Assembly: GCA_030560485.1 (NCBI GenBank)
Contig: JAKTTS010000007.1
Location: forward strand, 1-64,000
Direction of reading: 5' to 3'
Length of the DNA stretch: 64,000 bases
Source: Ascoidea tarda (nom. inval.)
Taxonomy: Eukaryota; Ascomycota; Saccharomycetes; Ascoideales; Ascoideaceae
Part shown: piece by piece, positions 1 through 10,220 of the stretch
Layout of the letters: each line of letters begins with the position of its first letter
How positions within the stretch are numbered: position 1 is the stretch's first letter
Notes under the pieces: generated by a model
What the model saw: the letters and a program-made list of their open reading frames with translations, nothing else
Databases searched by the model: none
What the model was told of the DNA's origin: nothing
Program-made: the position numbers and the translations under genes

Positions 1-61
1 AACCTAACTGCTGCTGCTCAACTTAATTAGCAAGCATCTCTAAATCGAATTTATTCTACAG

Positions 62-72
62 CCATCAAACCG
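62..72 (+). promoter_or_regulatory. Candidate carbon-source response element upstream of malate synthase
   Basis: The 11-mer CCATCAAACCG lies about 265 bases upstream of the malate synthase start. It fits the yeast CSRE consensus CCRTYSRNCCG, bound by Cat8/Sip4-type zinc cluster activators, at every position except one (A where S is expected). Glyoxylate-cycle genes are classic CSRE targets, so location and motif agree, but a single degenerate match is weak evidence. The rest of positions 1-337 is AT-rich promoter and leader with no gene seen. Confidence 0.35.
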
Positions 73-337
73 ATTGATTTGGCTGTTTCACTTAATTGGT
101 TTTCAAGATTTCTGTTTTTTATTGTGTTTCTTGAGAATATATAAACTAATTAGTATCTTCTCATTTTAAATTTGTTTCCTCCAGTTAAAACCATCATCTA
201 CAACTCAACGTCATTAATAGATTCAATTCTTATCTTTTAATACAGCAGACTTATTTGATTAACTTCTCAATCATACCTTGATCAGATTTATTTCTTTACA
301 CTCCATATTCTTAATACAACATAATATTTCACTCAAA

Positions 338-2011
338 ATGGTTAAAAAAGAATTTTATGGTTCTCTCGATGGCGTTCAAATCCTTGGTTCCATCTCAAAT
401 AAACCAGCATACGAAGGCGCTCCAACCACTCAAGCAAATATTCTAACCAAAAAGGCTGTTGCTTTTATTGCTTTACTTCATCGTACTTTCAACACAACTC
501 GTATTGAATTATTGAAAAACCGTGACATCATTCAAGAAAAAATTGATTCTGGTAATTATAAACTAGATTTCTTACCTGAAACTAAAGCAATTAGAGATGA
601 TTTAACATGGAAAGGTCCTACTTTAGGTCCAGGTTTAATTGATAGAAGAGCTGAAATCACTGGTCCAACCACAAGAAAAATGGTCATCAACGCTTTAAAC
701 ACTCCTGTTTACACCTACATGACCGATTTTGAAGATTCCTCTTCTCCAACCTGGGAAAACATGGTCGATGGTCAAGTTAATCTTTATGACGCCGTTAGAA
801 AACAAATTGAATTACCAACACCAAAGAAATACTATAAAGTCGATTTCTCGAAACCAACTCCAACTTTAATCGTTAGACCAAGAGGCTGGCATTTAGTCGA
901 CGATCATATCCTCGTTGATGGTGAACCAATTTCTGGCTCTTTGATGGATTTCGGTCTTTATTTTTTCCACAATGCTAAAGAATCGATCGCTAATGGTTTT
1001 GGTCCATACTTCTACTTACCAAAAATGGAACATTACTTAGAAGCAAGATTATGGAACAACGTTTTCAATGTTGCTCAAGATATTCTCGAAATTCCAAGAG
1101 GAACTATTAGAGCCACTGTTTTGATTGAAACTTTACCAGCTTCTTTCCAGATGGATGAAATTATATTCGAATTAAGAGATCACTCAGCTGGTCTTAACTG
1201 TGGTAGATGGGATTACATGTTTTCAACCATCAAAAAATTAAGAAACAAATCACAACATCTTTTACCAGACAGAGACCAAGTTCTTATGACCTCTCCATTT
1301 ATGGCTGCTTACGTTAAAAGATTAATCAAAATCTGCCATACCAGACACGTCCATGCTATGGGTGGTATGGCTGCTTTGATCCCAATTAAAAATGATCCAG
1401 CTGCCAACGAAATTGCCATGGGTAATGTTAGAAAAGATAAGTTGCGTGAAGTATTGGCCGGTCATGACGGTTCTTGGATTGCTCATCCAGCTTTAGAACC
1501 AATCTGCACTTCTGTTTTTGATGAACACATGAAAACTCCAAACCAAATACACATCATCCCAGACACTGCTGAAGTGACTGCTGATCAATTGATTGAAACT
1601 CAAATCGAAGGTGGTAGAATCACTGAAAAGGGTATAAGACAAAATCTTTACATTGGTTTATGTTACATGGAAGCATGGCTCAGAGGTTCTGGTTGTGTTG
1701 CCATCAACAATCTTATGGAAGATGCTGCTACTGCTGAAGTCTCAAGAACTCAACTATGGCAATGGGTCACCCATCGTGCTGTATTAGCAGACACTGGTGC
1801 AACTCTTACACCAGAATTGTCGTCAAGTTTGTTAACCGAAGAAACCGAAAAATTATTAAAGATAGCTCCAGCTGGAAACAGATTTGAATTGGCAGCTTCT
1901 TTGTTCAAACCAGAAATCACTGGTGAATCATTCAGCGATTTCTTAACCACTTTGTTATATCCATCCATCACAACTATCGGTGAACCAATTGACTTAAATA
2001 CTTTAGAATAA
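338..2011 (+). CDS. MLS1: Malate synthase
   Basis: Malate synthase condenses glyoxylate with acetyl-CoA to malate in the glyoxylate cycle. The protein is 557 aa from the ATG at 338, close to the 554 aa of S. cerevisiae Mls1/Dal7. The frame is open upstream, but that leader is not conserved and the ATG at 338 has a good AAAATGG context. Family signatures are present: [22 protein letters not shown] near residue 180, and near the C-terminus [18 protein letters not shown] followed by QLW. The oddity is the C-terminus, which ends in ...NTLE rather than a peroxisomal SKL-type signal, and no PTS2 is visible at the N-terminus. The enzyme is therefore probably cytosolic unless it is carried in by a partner. 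A candidate CSRE lies upstream. Confidence 0.96.
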   Translation: MVKKEFYGSLDGVQILGSISNKPAYEGAPTTQANILTKKAVAFIALLHRTFNTTRIELLKNRDIIQEKIDSGNYKLDFLPETKAIRDDLTWKGPTLGPGLIDRRAEITGPTTRKMVINALNTPVYTYMTDFEDSSSPTWENMVDGQVNLYDAVRKQIELPTPKKYYKVDFSKPTPTLIVRPRGWHLVDDHILVDGEPISGSLMDFGLYFFHNAKESIANGFGPYFYLPKMEHYLEARLWNNVFNVAQDILEIPRGTIRATVLIETLPASFQMDEIIFELRDHSAGLNCGRWDYMFSTIKKLRNKSQHLLPDRDQVLMTSPFMAAYVKRLIKICHTRHVHAMGGMAALIPIKNDPAANEIAMGNVRKDKLREVLAGHDGSWIAHPALEPICTSVFDEHMKTPNQIHIIPDTAEVTADQLIETQIEGGRITEKGIRQNLYIGLCYMEAWLRGSGCVAINNLMEDAATAEVSRTQLWQWVTHRAVLADTGATLTPELSSSLLTEETEKLLKIAPAGNRFELAASLFKPEITGESFSDFLTTLLYPSITTIGEPIDLNTLE

Positions 2012-2182
2012 TTTCTTTATCATTGCTGTTCATTTGTTATGTAAATTTCTATAGTTTTTTTTATCTTTTTAATGAATAAATTTTATGTTTTAAATTTCCA
2101 ATCTTTAGTTTTATTTCCGATTTATTCGGGGTTTTACCTTTCCGATTTTGTAGATCTCAGAAAATACCTTTTTCTTTCCATC

Positions 2183-2233
2183 TCTATCTATTTATTCATT
2201 AATCTATCTATCTATTTATCTATCTATCTATCT
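2183..2233. repeat. (TATC)n microsatellite
   Basis: A run of TCTA/TATC tetranucleotide units with a few interruptions (TATT) ends about 35 bases before the start codon of the REC102-like gene. It fills most of the short space between that gene and malate synthase and could form part of its promoter or 5' UTR. Confidence 0.85.
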
Positions 2234-2268
2234 TGCTTTTACTGATTTTCTTTGAATTTATTTTTACA

Positions 2269-3417
2269 ATGATCATATTTGAACAGAATACTCGATACCT
2301 TAGAAAAGACGATATTTTTGTTTCAAACGATTCATCCTACAAAATCAACAATCTTGAAAACAACTTTAGTGACAACGTTAAATCCTTAACCGCCGAAGGT
2401 TGTTGTGAGGAATTTCATGAGAAAAACTCAATTATTCTTCCAGCATTGCCTTATATATCAGTATGATCAATCGATTTTATTTATTAAATCCGTTTTTTAC
2501 TAAAATATTAACACGATAATCCATTTGGCCATATGATGAAGTTTGTTTACTCCATTTATTTTAATGATAGAGTGTTAAAACCTGGTGAACCAATATTGGA
2601 AAACCTTATGAAATCCATTGCAGAAAGTAAGGTATTTTATTTACCTTTTATTAATAAATACAAATCAGAATTTTAATTATTCCTAAAAAGAAAAAACAAT
2701 ATGGAAAAAACAATATGGAAAAAATAATTAATTAACCAGTCATCTTGCCATTTTATCCTATAGATCTGGGGTCAGTTGAAAATGACCGTAGAATTAAAAA
2801 CAGATATTCCAGCGTTTCTTAACATCGAGGATCATTCATTTTGTTGTATGTAAAACCATAATTAAATGGACATTATTTACCATTTATATGGTTATCTGGA
2901 CTCAAATAAAAACTAACATTTTAATATTGAAAACATAAATTCAGTGTTGTTAAGATGTAATATTTTGAACTCTTCAATGGTTAAAAATTTTATGAATACA
3001 AGCAAAACATATGATAATATAAAACTTTACGAATTAAAATCGGCAAAACAGAAAATCAGACTATACTCGAAATCACCATATATTTTTGCTAATGACATTG
3101 AAAAAAACTTTACTTTTATATTTAATTATTCACAAATGAGTTTGTTTTTAGACTTAGATAAAAACTTGCCTTTTATTTTCTCGATTAAAGGAAGAGAACT
3201 ATTTAAAGATAATTATAAGACAATGACGATTTTGTCCATGGAAATCTTTTCACAAACGAACAATATAAAAAATCTATTGAAAAATATTGAAAATTTAGTT
3301 AAATTGGAGAATAATTTAATCTCAGTAATTATATTTAAAAAGAAAAATAGAAGAAGGCTTAATGACGATTATCCGGATTTTGTGTTTGCAAACTTCAAAA
3401 AGAAAAACACCGAATAA
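2269..3417 (+). CDS. REC102: Rec102-like meiotic double-strand-break protein, three introns
   Basis: Proposed exons are 2269-2460, 2542-2631, 2764-2845 and 2945-3417, which join in frame to 278 aa (S. cerevisiae Rec102 is about 264 aa). Introns begin GTATGA, GTATTT and GTATGT and end AAG, TAG and CAG. Intron 3 has a clear AACTAAC branch site. The joined product follows Rec102 as I remember it along its length: an NSIILPALP segment, FNDRVL, IEDH...LLLRCNIL, then IKLYEL and FIFSI, and a basic KKKNRRR tail. Rec102 pairs with Rec104 and Spo11 in the meiotic cleavage core complex and resembles the topoisomerase VI-B transducer domain. The S. cerevisiae gene has one intron. Without splicing only two unlinked fragments are visible, so the call depends on the exon model. 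It has not been checked by alignment software. Confidence 0.72.
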
Positions 3418-3816
3418 AACAATGTGAAGGATATAAAAATATCACTAATTATTATGTTGAAAATATTTATTGTTTTCATTTTTTTTTCTCTTTTATTAAA
3501 TTTATAGTTTAAGATTCATTATATAAAAATATAAAAATTGTTTGGATGAAAAGCATGATAAGAAGAAAAAACAGCAAGCTTATAAAATTAAACAAATTAA
3601 AAAACCTCCTTAAGACTCAAAACTAAAACATGAATATGAAACAATGATCTAAACGGAACAAATGTAACAAAATAAAACAGCAAAAGAACAATACGTTATA
3701 TAAATACTGATGTTTGATGATATTTTTTTTTACTTTTTCAATTTTTTTAATTTTTTTGGGATTTCTCTTATAGAAGACTTGATTCAACGCATACAAAGAT
3801 GCTTTAAATAATGAAT
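3418..3816. other. Convergent 3' intergenic region
   Basis: This AT-rich spacer separates the 3' ends of the REC102-like gene and ERV14. It holds A- and T-runs consistent with polyadenylation signals of both genes. I see no further gene or repeat. Confidence 0.7.
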
Positions 3817-4230
3817 TTACTCATCTTCAGCAATCAAAGCTGAAATCATTCTATAAAGATAAAAGAAGAACATAAAGAGATAAAAGGCCAATTTCATAAA
3901 GCTTTCGCTTTTATGTTTTGATAAAGTTCTGAAAATCTCAGTGGCATCTAATAAATAGGTTTTCTTGATAAATTTGTTAACATTAAAAGCTAAAACAGGC
4001 AAATTAAGCAAGAAACTAAACCAGCAACCATTAACCAAAAGCAAAACAGACAAGAAACCTTGAATAGCATATTCTGGAACCATATAGGAGTTTAATTTCA
4101 CACATAATTCAACAGGATTGATATAATCACATTCTAGGTCACTGTACATGATAACAAAAAAAACCTGAAAGAATAAGCTAACGATGTTAATAACAACAGC
4201 AAAAATAAAAAGCCAAGATTCGCCAGACAT
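3817..4230 (-). CDS. ERV14: Cornichon-family COPII cargo receptor Erv14
   Basis: Erv14 is an ER membrane protein that loads transmembrane cargo such as Axl2 into COPII vesicles. At 137 aa it is one residue shorter than S. cerevisiae Erv14. Visible signatures are the N-terminal membrane helix after WLFIFAVV, the DYINPVELC motif, a central hydrophobic stretch ending [11 protein letters not shown], the cornichon signature [11 protein letters not shown], and a C-terminal helix with [12 protein letters not shown]. The first ATG fits the family start. It converges on the REC102-like gene, and its promoter side faces the tRNA gene about 215 bases away. Confidence 0.97.
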   Translation of the reverse strand: MSGESWLFIFAVVINIVSLFFQVFFVIMYSDLECDYINPVELCVKLNSYMVPEYAIQGFLSVLLLVNGCWFSFLLNLPVLAFNVNKFIKKTYLLDATEIFRTLSKHKSESFMKLAFYLFMFFFYLYRMISALIAEDE

Positions 4231-4445
4231 TTTCGGAAGATTAAAGGAGAAGTAGGATTTCCAAATAATAATCTATGTGGTTTTGTTGAATATATCTGTT
4301 ACTTTGTAATAGGGGAAGAATGTTTTTAGAAAGAAATCATAACTGCTAAACAAAAAAAACTAAAGCAAACAAACAAAAATCAAAACTAAAGAAAAAAGAA
4401 TAATTATTATATAAAATACTAGATAGTTTTATTTTTTAAAATAGT

Positions 4446-4529
4446 GCCTGGCTAGCTCAATCGGTAGAGCATTTGACTCTTAAACAGGAAGTAATCAAAA
4501 GGTTGCGGGTTCGAGCCCCGCGTCGGGCT
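4446..4529 (+). tRNA. tRNA-Lys (anticodon CUU) with an 11-nt intron
   Basis: The acceptor 5' strand GCCTGGC pairs with GTCGGGC (4522-4528), with U as discriminator. The A box (TAGCTCAATCGG) and B box (GGTTCGAGCCC) are present. The anticodon stem TTTGA/TCAAA encloses CTCTTA, an 11-base insert (AACAGGAAGTA) and a final A, so the intron sits at the canonical position one base 3' of the anticodon. The mature length is 73 nt. A T5 Pol III terminator lies at 4545-4549. The S. cerevisiae CUU-Lys tRNA has the same loop but no intron. Confidence 0.95.
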
Positions 4530-4984
4530 GCAAATTAAGATTACTTTTTATTGTTAATATTGATTCAATTTTTTTGCATTTGATGACAATTTCTGATTGG
4601 CTTTTTTTGATTATCCCAGGATTATTGTCACTCGAGATCTGGACGTATGCAGTTTTTAACAATAAATTGGGTATGATAATTATCTATTGATCTGTTAATT
4701 ACCTGGTTTTAACGAGTTACATAGTGGATAACATAAACAGTTTGTTTACTCTAAATCAATTTTTATTGTGTTGTGAGATACTATTATAAGTACTACTTTT
4801 TAAATGAGGAATTAAAAATGTTTAAAAAATGCTGGTTTTCTAAAATCCTTTTTGCAACAGTTATTTTATCGCTTTTTTGGTTTGATTTTAGGTGAATCTT
4901 TAAACATCAATCTGGGTGGCTTTAATTCTTAAAACTGAAGGAAATAATACATATAATCTAAAGAACTGAATTTTTAATTTTGTA

Positions 4985-5530
4985 TCGTAAGATCAGAAAA
5001 ATAAACATTAGGATAAGATTCTTTGGATTTTTAATACAAGATGGATAAAGGTAATTGGATGCTTTATCAATTACTGATCTTCTATACCCACTATCATCAA
5101 CTTTAGTTTGCAAACCATAAGTTATTAGATCATCTTGAAATTCTAAAAATCTCTGTTGAAGGTAAAATCGATAATATTTTCTGGTTTTATCTTTGGCAAA
5201 TCAGCAGCAATAGTCAATATCACACTTCTTAGATAAAGAATATATTTGCTCCAATTGGCCATCCGAATCTTTAGAAGTTCGCTAAAATAAATTAATAAAT
5301 AATGAAACAAAGCCAACTGGTCACTTTTTTTTAATTGAAAATCATACCAGTGAATAAAATTAACCTCCAACTCATAGGCTTTCAAAGTAGGCTTTAAAAA
5401 TAAGTCTTAAGTTTATAAGTCTTTATTTAACTCTCTCGGAGAACATCGTGTTAAAGAGGTTCAACTGCAATGGATATTCATCTCCAGAAATTTGTTTGGT
5501 TTTCTCTTTATCATAAATTAATCCTGAAAA
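4985..5530 (-). pseudogene. Decayed gene fragment, possibly a zinc-cluster regulator
   Basis: On the minus strand three blocks read as protein in changing frames: about 5423-5525 (YDKEKTKQISGDEYPLQLN and beyond), 5143-5385 (ALFHYLLIYFSELLKIRMAN and beyond), and about 4985-5150 (QQRFLEFQDDLITYGLQT and beyond). A stop separates the first two, and a frame change joins the second and third. The pattern of a long helix-rich block followed by RFLEFQDDL resembles the fungal transcription-factor domain of Zn2Cys6 regulators, but no zinc cluster is seen. I read this as the C-terminal remnant of a dead host gene; the family assignment is a guess. Confidence 0.33.
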
Positions 5531-6432
5531 CAAAACAATTTATTAAAAAATCAAAAAAAAATTGTGGTTGGTCCCCAACAATAAATTTAGTAACGGTTTG
5601 TTGTTAGATGAATCAAATAATTTAGAACCAGGGTTGTTTCCAATGCAATATATGGTCTTTTCTCTTTAAATTACATTGGTGCTGGACTAAATAACTAAAA
5701 AAAAGTAATTTGTTATTTAATTTTTGAAATATACTTAAGTGCTGAACATCTAAAGAGGTATTCATTATGATGGAAATGTTGTGTGGTGTTTCAAAGAGTA
5801 GTAGGTTAGTTGAAAAAAAATTTCCTTATAAATTTTGAGCGAGCGGGAAAAAGAAAAAGGGAACATGAGTGTTTTCAGTGACAGAGGTAGTCCTGAATTG
5901 ATCCTAATTATAGAAACCAGCCATTTGAAAGGTTCAATTGAATTAAAATAGAAAAATTAGGAACTCAGGGTTCAAGGGACAGTTTATATTGATTTACAGA
6001 AAGAAAAAAAAACTGTTCTTTGGCCTAATAAAAAAGCTTTAGAAGTTTTTAATAGTGTATCCTAATATTGACAGCAGAAATTAGCCAATAATCGTCACTT
6101 GGCAATTAACAAACAATTTTGTCTTATTAACAATGGAAATTATATTTGGTTACTCTTAATGTTCTGAAGGTCTTCGATATGTGAATCCATTTGGATGAAA
6201 TAACAATTAGACAGTTAAAAGTTATTTGGGATTTTAATAACAAAACAGGGCCCTTCTAAACAAAATGTTCAATAAATAGGATTTGGGTGGTAAAGTCTGG
6301 ATCCAAGATTTGAGTATTTGAGTTTGAAGTTAGGTTTGAAGCTAAGTCCAAAGCTAAGTTTTAAATGCCCGCTTAAGAGTAATAAGCTATTTTTTTCGGA
6401 GAGATAAAATACGACAACAGTAGTTTAGTAAA

Positions 6433-6678
6433 TTAATTCCACTTTGCACGGCATTTAAACCTCACCATTTTTGTAAAGAGCTCAAGTGTAATATAATTTT
6501 GTTTTTGCACCATGACTTGCACTATGGAATTGGAATCGTTTCCGGAAAGTAAAATATTACCCTTTGTATAATAACCGCCGAAATACCTGTAACAAATACT
6601 AGTGTTTCTGTATGGTTCCAGGATTAATTTATTTACTTTCCTTTGAAAGCACTGATTTGATTCAGTCATCTTAATCAT
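6433..6678 (-). CDS. Orphan short frame of unknown status
   Basis: An ATG-started frame of 81 codons with a TATATATA stretch a few bases upstream of the ATG. The product (including RYFGGYYTKGNILLSGNDS) has no signal peptide, membrane segment or motif I recognise. It lies in a region that also contains coding relics, so it may itself be the surviving piece of a dead gene. Confidence 0.18.
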   Translation of the reverse strand: MIKMTESNQCFQRKVNKLILEPYRNTSICYRYFGGYYTKGNILLSGNDSNSIVQVMVQKQNYITLELFTKMVRFKCRAKWN

Positions 6679-7555
6679 CTATATATAATACCACCAGGAA
6701 AAGGAAGAAAATTACAGTACATAAGAATTTCTTCTTTTTGACTTTCAATGTAGCAGAGATTAAATGAGACTTGGTGTGTTTTTTAGTCTTATTTTCTTGT
6801 CGACATTATAAGCAATTTCATTGCCGCTAAAATTTAGTAAAATCTTAATATTCAACGGTTATGCACATTTATACATTACGTTTGATGCCTTTTTGTTTTT
6901 GCACCATTTCAAAATCTGGAAACCTTTAAGGAGTGACTTGTTTTTTCAGCGTTGTTGGGTAGGAAAATGAAAGCCGCTGAAGTTGAACACAACCGCTGAA
7001 AATTAATCAAACCAAAAGAAACAAAAGTTTCGAAGCTTGTTTCTTTACACGAAATGAACCATCTCGGAGTTTTTGATTTAGGAAATACTCAAAAGTGGAA
7101 TAATCGCTTTATATCAAATATTGTACTGGTTATTTTCACTATTAGCAAAATTTATCTGTTTATTGGTCAATGGCAATCAGATTTCGTTAGGCATTTTACA
7201 GTCACTTGAGATGAATAATTTTTTTTTGAGTTAGAATAGTTATCAAGAGACAATACTACGATGAAATTGATGATAACGATAGCTTTTTAGATGATATTTG
7301 CAATACATTATTGTGTTGTCTTTTGATAGCAACAATAAAAAATTATATTCATATGATCTTTCTCTCAAAATGTTATTAGGTAATTTTGTAGAAATAGAAT
7401 TAAACTTTGTAATTTGGTTATTGGAACCAGAATTCTGACTTTTGTAATAACTCTTTTATTCAGAATTGTCATGAGTAGCAGCATTAGTGGATAAATAAAT
7501 CAATAGAATTGGGTCTTTAACGATATTTAATGCTATTCTTTTTATTATTATTAAA

Positions 7556-7860
7556 ATGAGGAGTACTTTCTTTAAATTAGTTGAATTCAAAAAATTAAGC
7601 TTTGCTGGCTCTAGAATAGTAGGCATAGAACTTCCATTTACAAAACATTCATCAAAATTTATCAACTTTAATTTATCCAACCCAATTGGAGCCAGTTAAA
7701 TCCTGTTTAACTCAGATAATATTCAAAATCTAAAACATCTGAAATACGCCAATTGCAATAGAACTGGGTTTGGATCTTATGGAAGAGAGGTACAACTGCT
7801 GGGACCTGTGGATAGTACCCAGTATCTTATGAAAGAAAGCAGAGAAGCCAGTTATTAGAA
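7556..7860 (+). pseudogene. Leucine-rich-repeat-like gene relic
   Basis: The plus strand reads as protein from the ATG at 7556 to a TAG near 7860, with one in-frame TAA at 7697-7699. Before the stop lies KLVEFKKLSFAGSRIVGIEL; after it, in the same frame, lies NIQNLKHLKYANCNRTGF. The repeated hydrophobic spacing (L..L.xL.x.xC/N) is typical of leucine-rich repeats in yeast F-box/LRR proteins. No start or end of a larger gene was found. A broken host gene is more likely than an active one. Confidence 0.38.
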
Positions 7861-8503
7861 TACATCAACAATATTACGTTTAGTCCATAGATAGTGTTTT
7901 CAAGAAAAACTCTGATAGTAAATTGAGACTTCTGAAAGGCTTTACAGATAGACAAATAAGTAGAGGCAGGTAACCTACCCAGCACCTCCGCCATTTTGTC
8001 CGGGTAGCATAGGTATGCTTCGAGTAAGGGTGAACCACCGCAGATCTGTCCGATCTCTGAGCTTTAGGATATTTCTTGATCTATCTTGATAGTCCAAACT
8101 TTAATCTTTTGGTATCTTGGTTTTTCTTGTTTTTCTTGTTTTTCCTTTCCATGGCGATACTTGTCTTACAACCTAAAGCCGCTTGTGAAACTTAATTTCC
8201 GTGGGTTTCTTTTTATTTTACCTTGCATTATCAGTCAAATTACTTTATTCTTGTCATTGGAGTTCTTATTATATCAATTACAGATATATGAAATATGGTT
8301 TTATGATTCTGTGACTGTATATGTCTCCAAATCATATATATATGTCTTTTAATTTCTCTTGGTTTTGTTTTTAATCTGCTTTCTATTCATTGTGTTTTGC
8401 TTATCTCTCTATCCATTAGCAATTAAACCGATCCGGTAAAAAGATATAAATTCAAAGAAAACAGAAAAAGCCAATTCAAGAGAACAAAACAATTTTACTA
8501 TTC

Positions 8504-8576
8504 ATAATAATAATAACAGTAATAATATTTAATAATAACAGTAATAATATTTAATAATATTTAATAATATTTAATA
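8504..8576. repeat. AATAAT / ATATTTA repeat ending at a start codon
   Basis: Units of AATAATATTTAATAAT and AACAGTAATAATATTT run without a break into the ATG of the permease gene, so most of its proximal 5' leader is simple-sequence repeat. Length variation here would change leader length rather than coding sequence. Confidence 0.85.
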
Positions 8577-10220
8577 ATGTCTGCATCCGACAGCTCTGCT
8601 AAAGATGTTGAAAAACAACAACAAGTTTTTGAACTTGATTCCTCTACTTCTAGAATTGGGGGCTTTCAAGAAGCCGGTGTTAAAAGAGGTTTAAAGTCCC
8701 GTCATGTTCAACTTATCGCCTTGGGTGGATGTATTGGTACAGGTTTATTTGTTGGTTCTGGGTCTGCTCTAGCCACCTGTGGCCCAGCAGCCCTTTTGAC
8801 TGGTTATTTGATTTTGGCTTTCGTTATTTATGCTGTCATGAATGCTTTGGGTGAAATGACTTGTTTCATGTGTATTAAAGGTACTTCCGTTTCTCAATTT
8901 GTGACTAGATATGTCGATGAATCTTTAGGTTTTGCAACCGGTTACTGTTATGTATATTCTTTTGCCATTCTCGTTGGTACAGAAGTTACTGCTGCAGCTA
9001 TTGTTATTGAGTATTGGACACAAGAAATCAATGTAGCAGTTTGGATCACAATTCTTCTAGTGGTTATTATTGGTTTGAATTTCTGTCCTGTTCAATATTA
9101 TGGTGAAACCGAGTTTTGGTTTGCATCTTTGAAAATTCTTTGTATTATTGGTTTACTTTTCTGTGGTGTTGTTATTTTCTTCGGTGGTGGTCCAGCTCAA
9201 GATGGTATTTTAGGTTTCCATTACTGGAACCATCCTGGTGCATTTGTTGAACACTTGACTACTGGTGAAACTGGTAAATTCTGTGCTGTCTGGACTTCCA
9301 TTATCAAATCAGGTTTTGCCTTCATTTTAGGTCCAGAATTAATTACAACTGCTGCTGGTGAAACCGAAGCTCCAAGAAGAAATCTTGCAAAGGCTACCAA
9401 AAGATTTGTTTACAGAATTATTTTCTTCTACGTCTGTGGTTCTATTGTCATTGGTGTTATTGTTGCCTCAGACAATAACAGATTGATGAGTGCTGTAAGC
9501 GAAGGTGCTAGTGGTGCAGCTGCATCTCCTTTCGTTATTGGTATTCAAAATGCAGGTATTAAAGTTCTTAACCATATCATTAATGCTGTCATTTTATCTT
9601 CTGCCTGGTCTTCTGGTAATTCCTATTTATATGCTGCTTCTAGAAGTTTAATGGGTCTTGCCAACACTGGTTATGCTCCAAAGTTCTTTGCCAAATGTAA
9701 CAAACAAGGTGTTCCATACTACTCAGTTGGTACTGGTGCTATTATTGCTTGTTTAGCTTACTTAAATGTTTCCTCATCATCTTCTGATGTTTTTACCTGG
9801 TTATCTAACATTTGTACCATTTCTGGTTTCATTGGCTGGATCGTTATTGGTATTACTTATTTAAGGTGGAGAGCAGCTATGAATTACAACAACTTGTGGG
9901 ATAGATGTACTTTTATCACTCCATTCCAACCATACTCAACCTACTTTTTCATTATCTTCATTTCAATTGTTACAATTACAAATGGTTACGCTGTTTTCTT
10001 TGATTTCAATGCCCCAGATTTCGTTGCTGCTTATATTACTCTTCCAGTTTTCTTTGCTCTTTATTTCGGTCACAAAATATACGCAAAGACTAGATGGTAT
10101 ATTCCAGTTGAAGAAATCGATGTCATCAGTGGTTTAGATAAAATTGAAGAAGAAGCTGCTACCTATCCAGAAATTGTTCCAAAAAACTTCTTGCAAAAAA
10201 TGTGGTTCTGGATTGTTTAA
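8577..10220 (+). CDS. PUT4: Amino-acid permease of the yeast AAT family, proline permease (PUT4) type
   Basis: A plasma-membrane proton/amino-acid symporter of 547 aa with a short hydrophilic N-terminus and about 12 hydrophobic helices. Helix 1 carries the family motif GGCIGTGLFVGSG (residues 50-62), followed by GEMTCF. The C-terminal half is closest to S. cerevisiae Put4 as I remember it: SPFVIGIQNAGIKVL, AYLNVSSSSSDVF, ITNGYAVF, FVAAYITLP and the tail motif EIDV.SGL.KIEEE. This supports high-affinity proline (and perhaps alanine or glycine) uptake over a general permease, but specificity cannot be read directly. The first ATG directly follows an AT repeat. A GATA-type site upstream fits nitrogen control, and an AreA/GAT1-type factor lies in the same window. 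Confidence 0.88.
   Translation: MSASDSSAKDVEKQQQVFELDSSTSRIGGFQEAGVKRGLKSRHVQLIALGGCIGTGLFVGSGSALATCGPAALLTGYLILAFVIYAVMNALGEMTCFMCIKGTSVSQFVTRYVDESLGFATGYCYVYSFAILVGTEVTAAAIVIEYWTQEINVAVWITILLVVIIGLNFCPVQYYGETEFWFASLKILCIIGLLFCGVVIFFGGGPAQDGILGFHYWNHPGAFVEHLTTGETGKFCAVWTSIIKSGFAFILGPELITTAAGETEAPRRNLAKATKRFVYRIIFFYVCGSIVIGVIVASDNNRLMSAVSEGASGAAASPFVIGIQNAGIKVLNHIINAVILSSAWSSGNSYLYAASRSLMGLANTGYAPKFFAKCNKQGVPYYSVGTGAIIACLAYLNVSSSSSDVFTWLSNICTISGFIGWIVIGITYLRWRAAMNYNNLWDRCTFITPFQPYSTYFFIIFISIVTITNGYAVFFDFNAPDFVAAYITLPVFFALYFGHKIYAKTRWYIPVEEIDVISGLDKIEEEAATYPEIVPKNFLQKMWFWIV

Larger units (their letters stand above)
4530..8576. other. Four-kilobase gene-poor region with coding relics
   Basis: No intact conserved gene is visible between the tRNA and the proline permease. 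The stretch is AT-rich and carries at least two fragments that read as decayed protein sequence (minus strand about 4985-5530, plus strand 7556-7860) and one orphan short frame (6433-6678); each is listed separately. Positions 7970-8060 are less AT-rich, with no recognised content. The last few hundred bases must hold the permease promoter, including a CTTATC (GATA factor-type) site at 8400-8405. Confidence 0.7.

Noticed and set aside
2269-3417. REC102-like exons first read as a Ddc1/Rad9 checkpoint clamp fragment
   Set aside because: Only a short stretch (LKNF-like) matched; the complete spliced product fits Rec102 from end to end much better.
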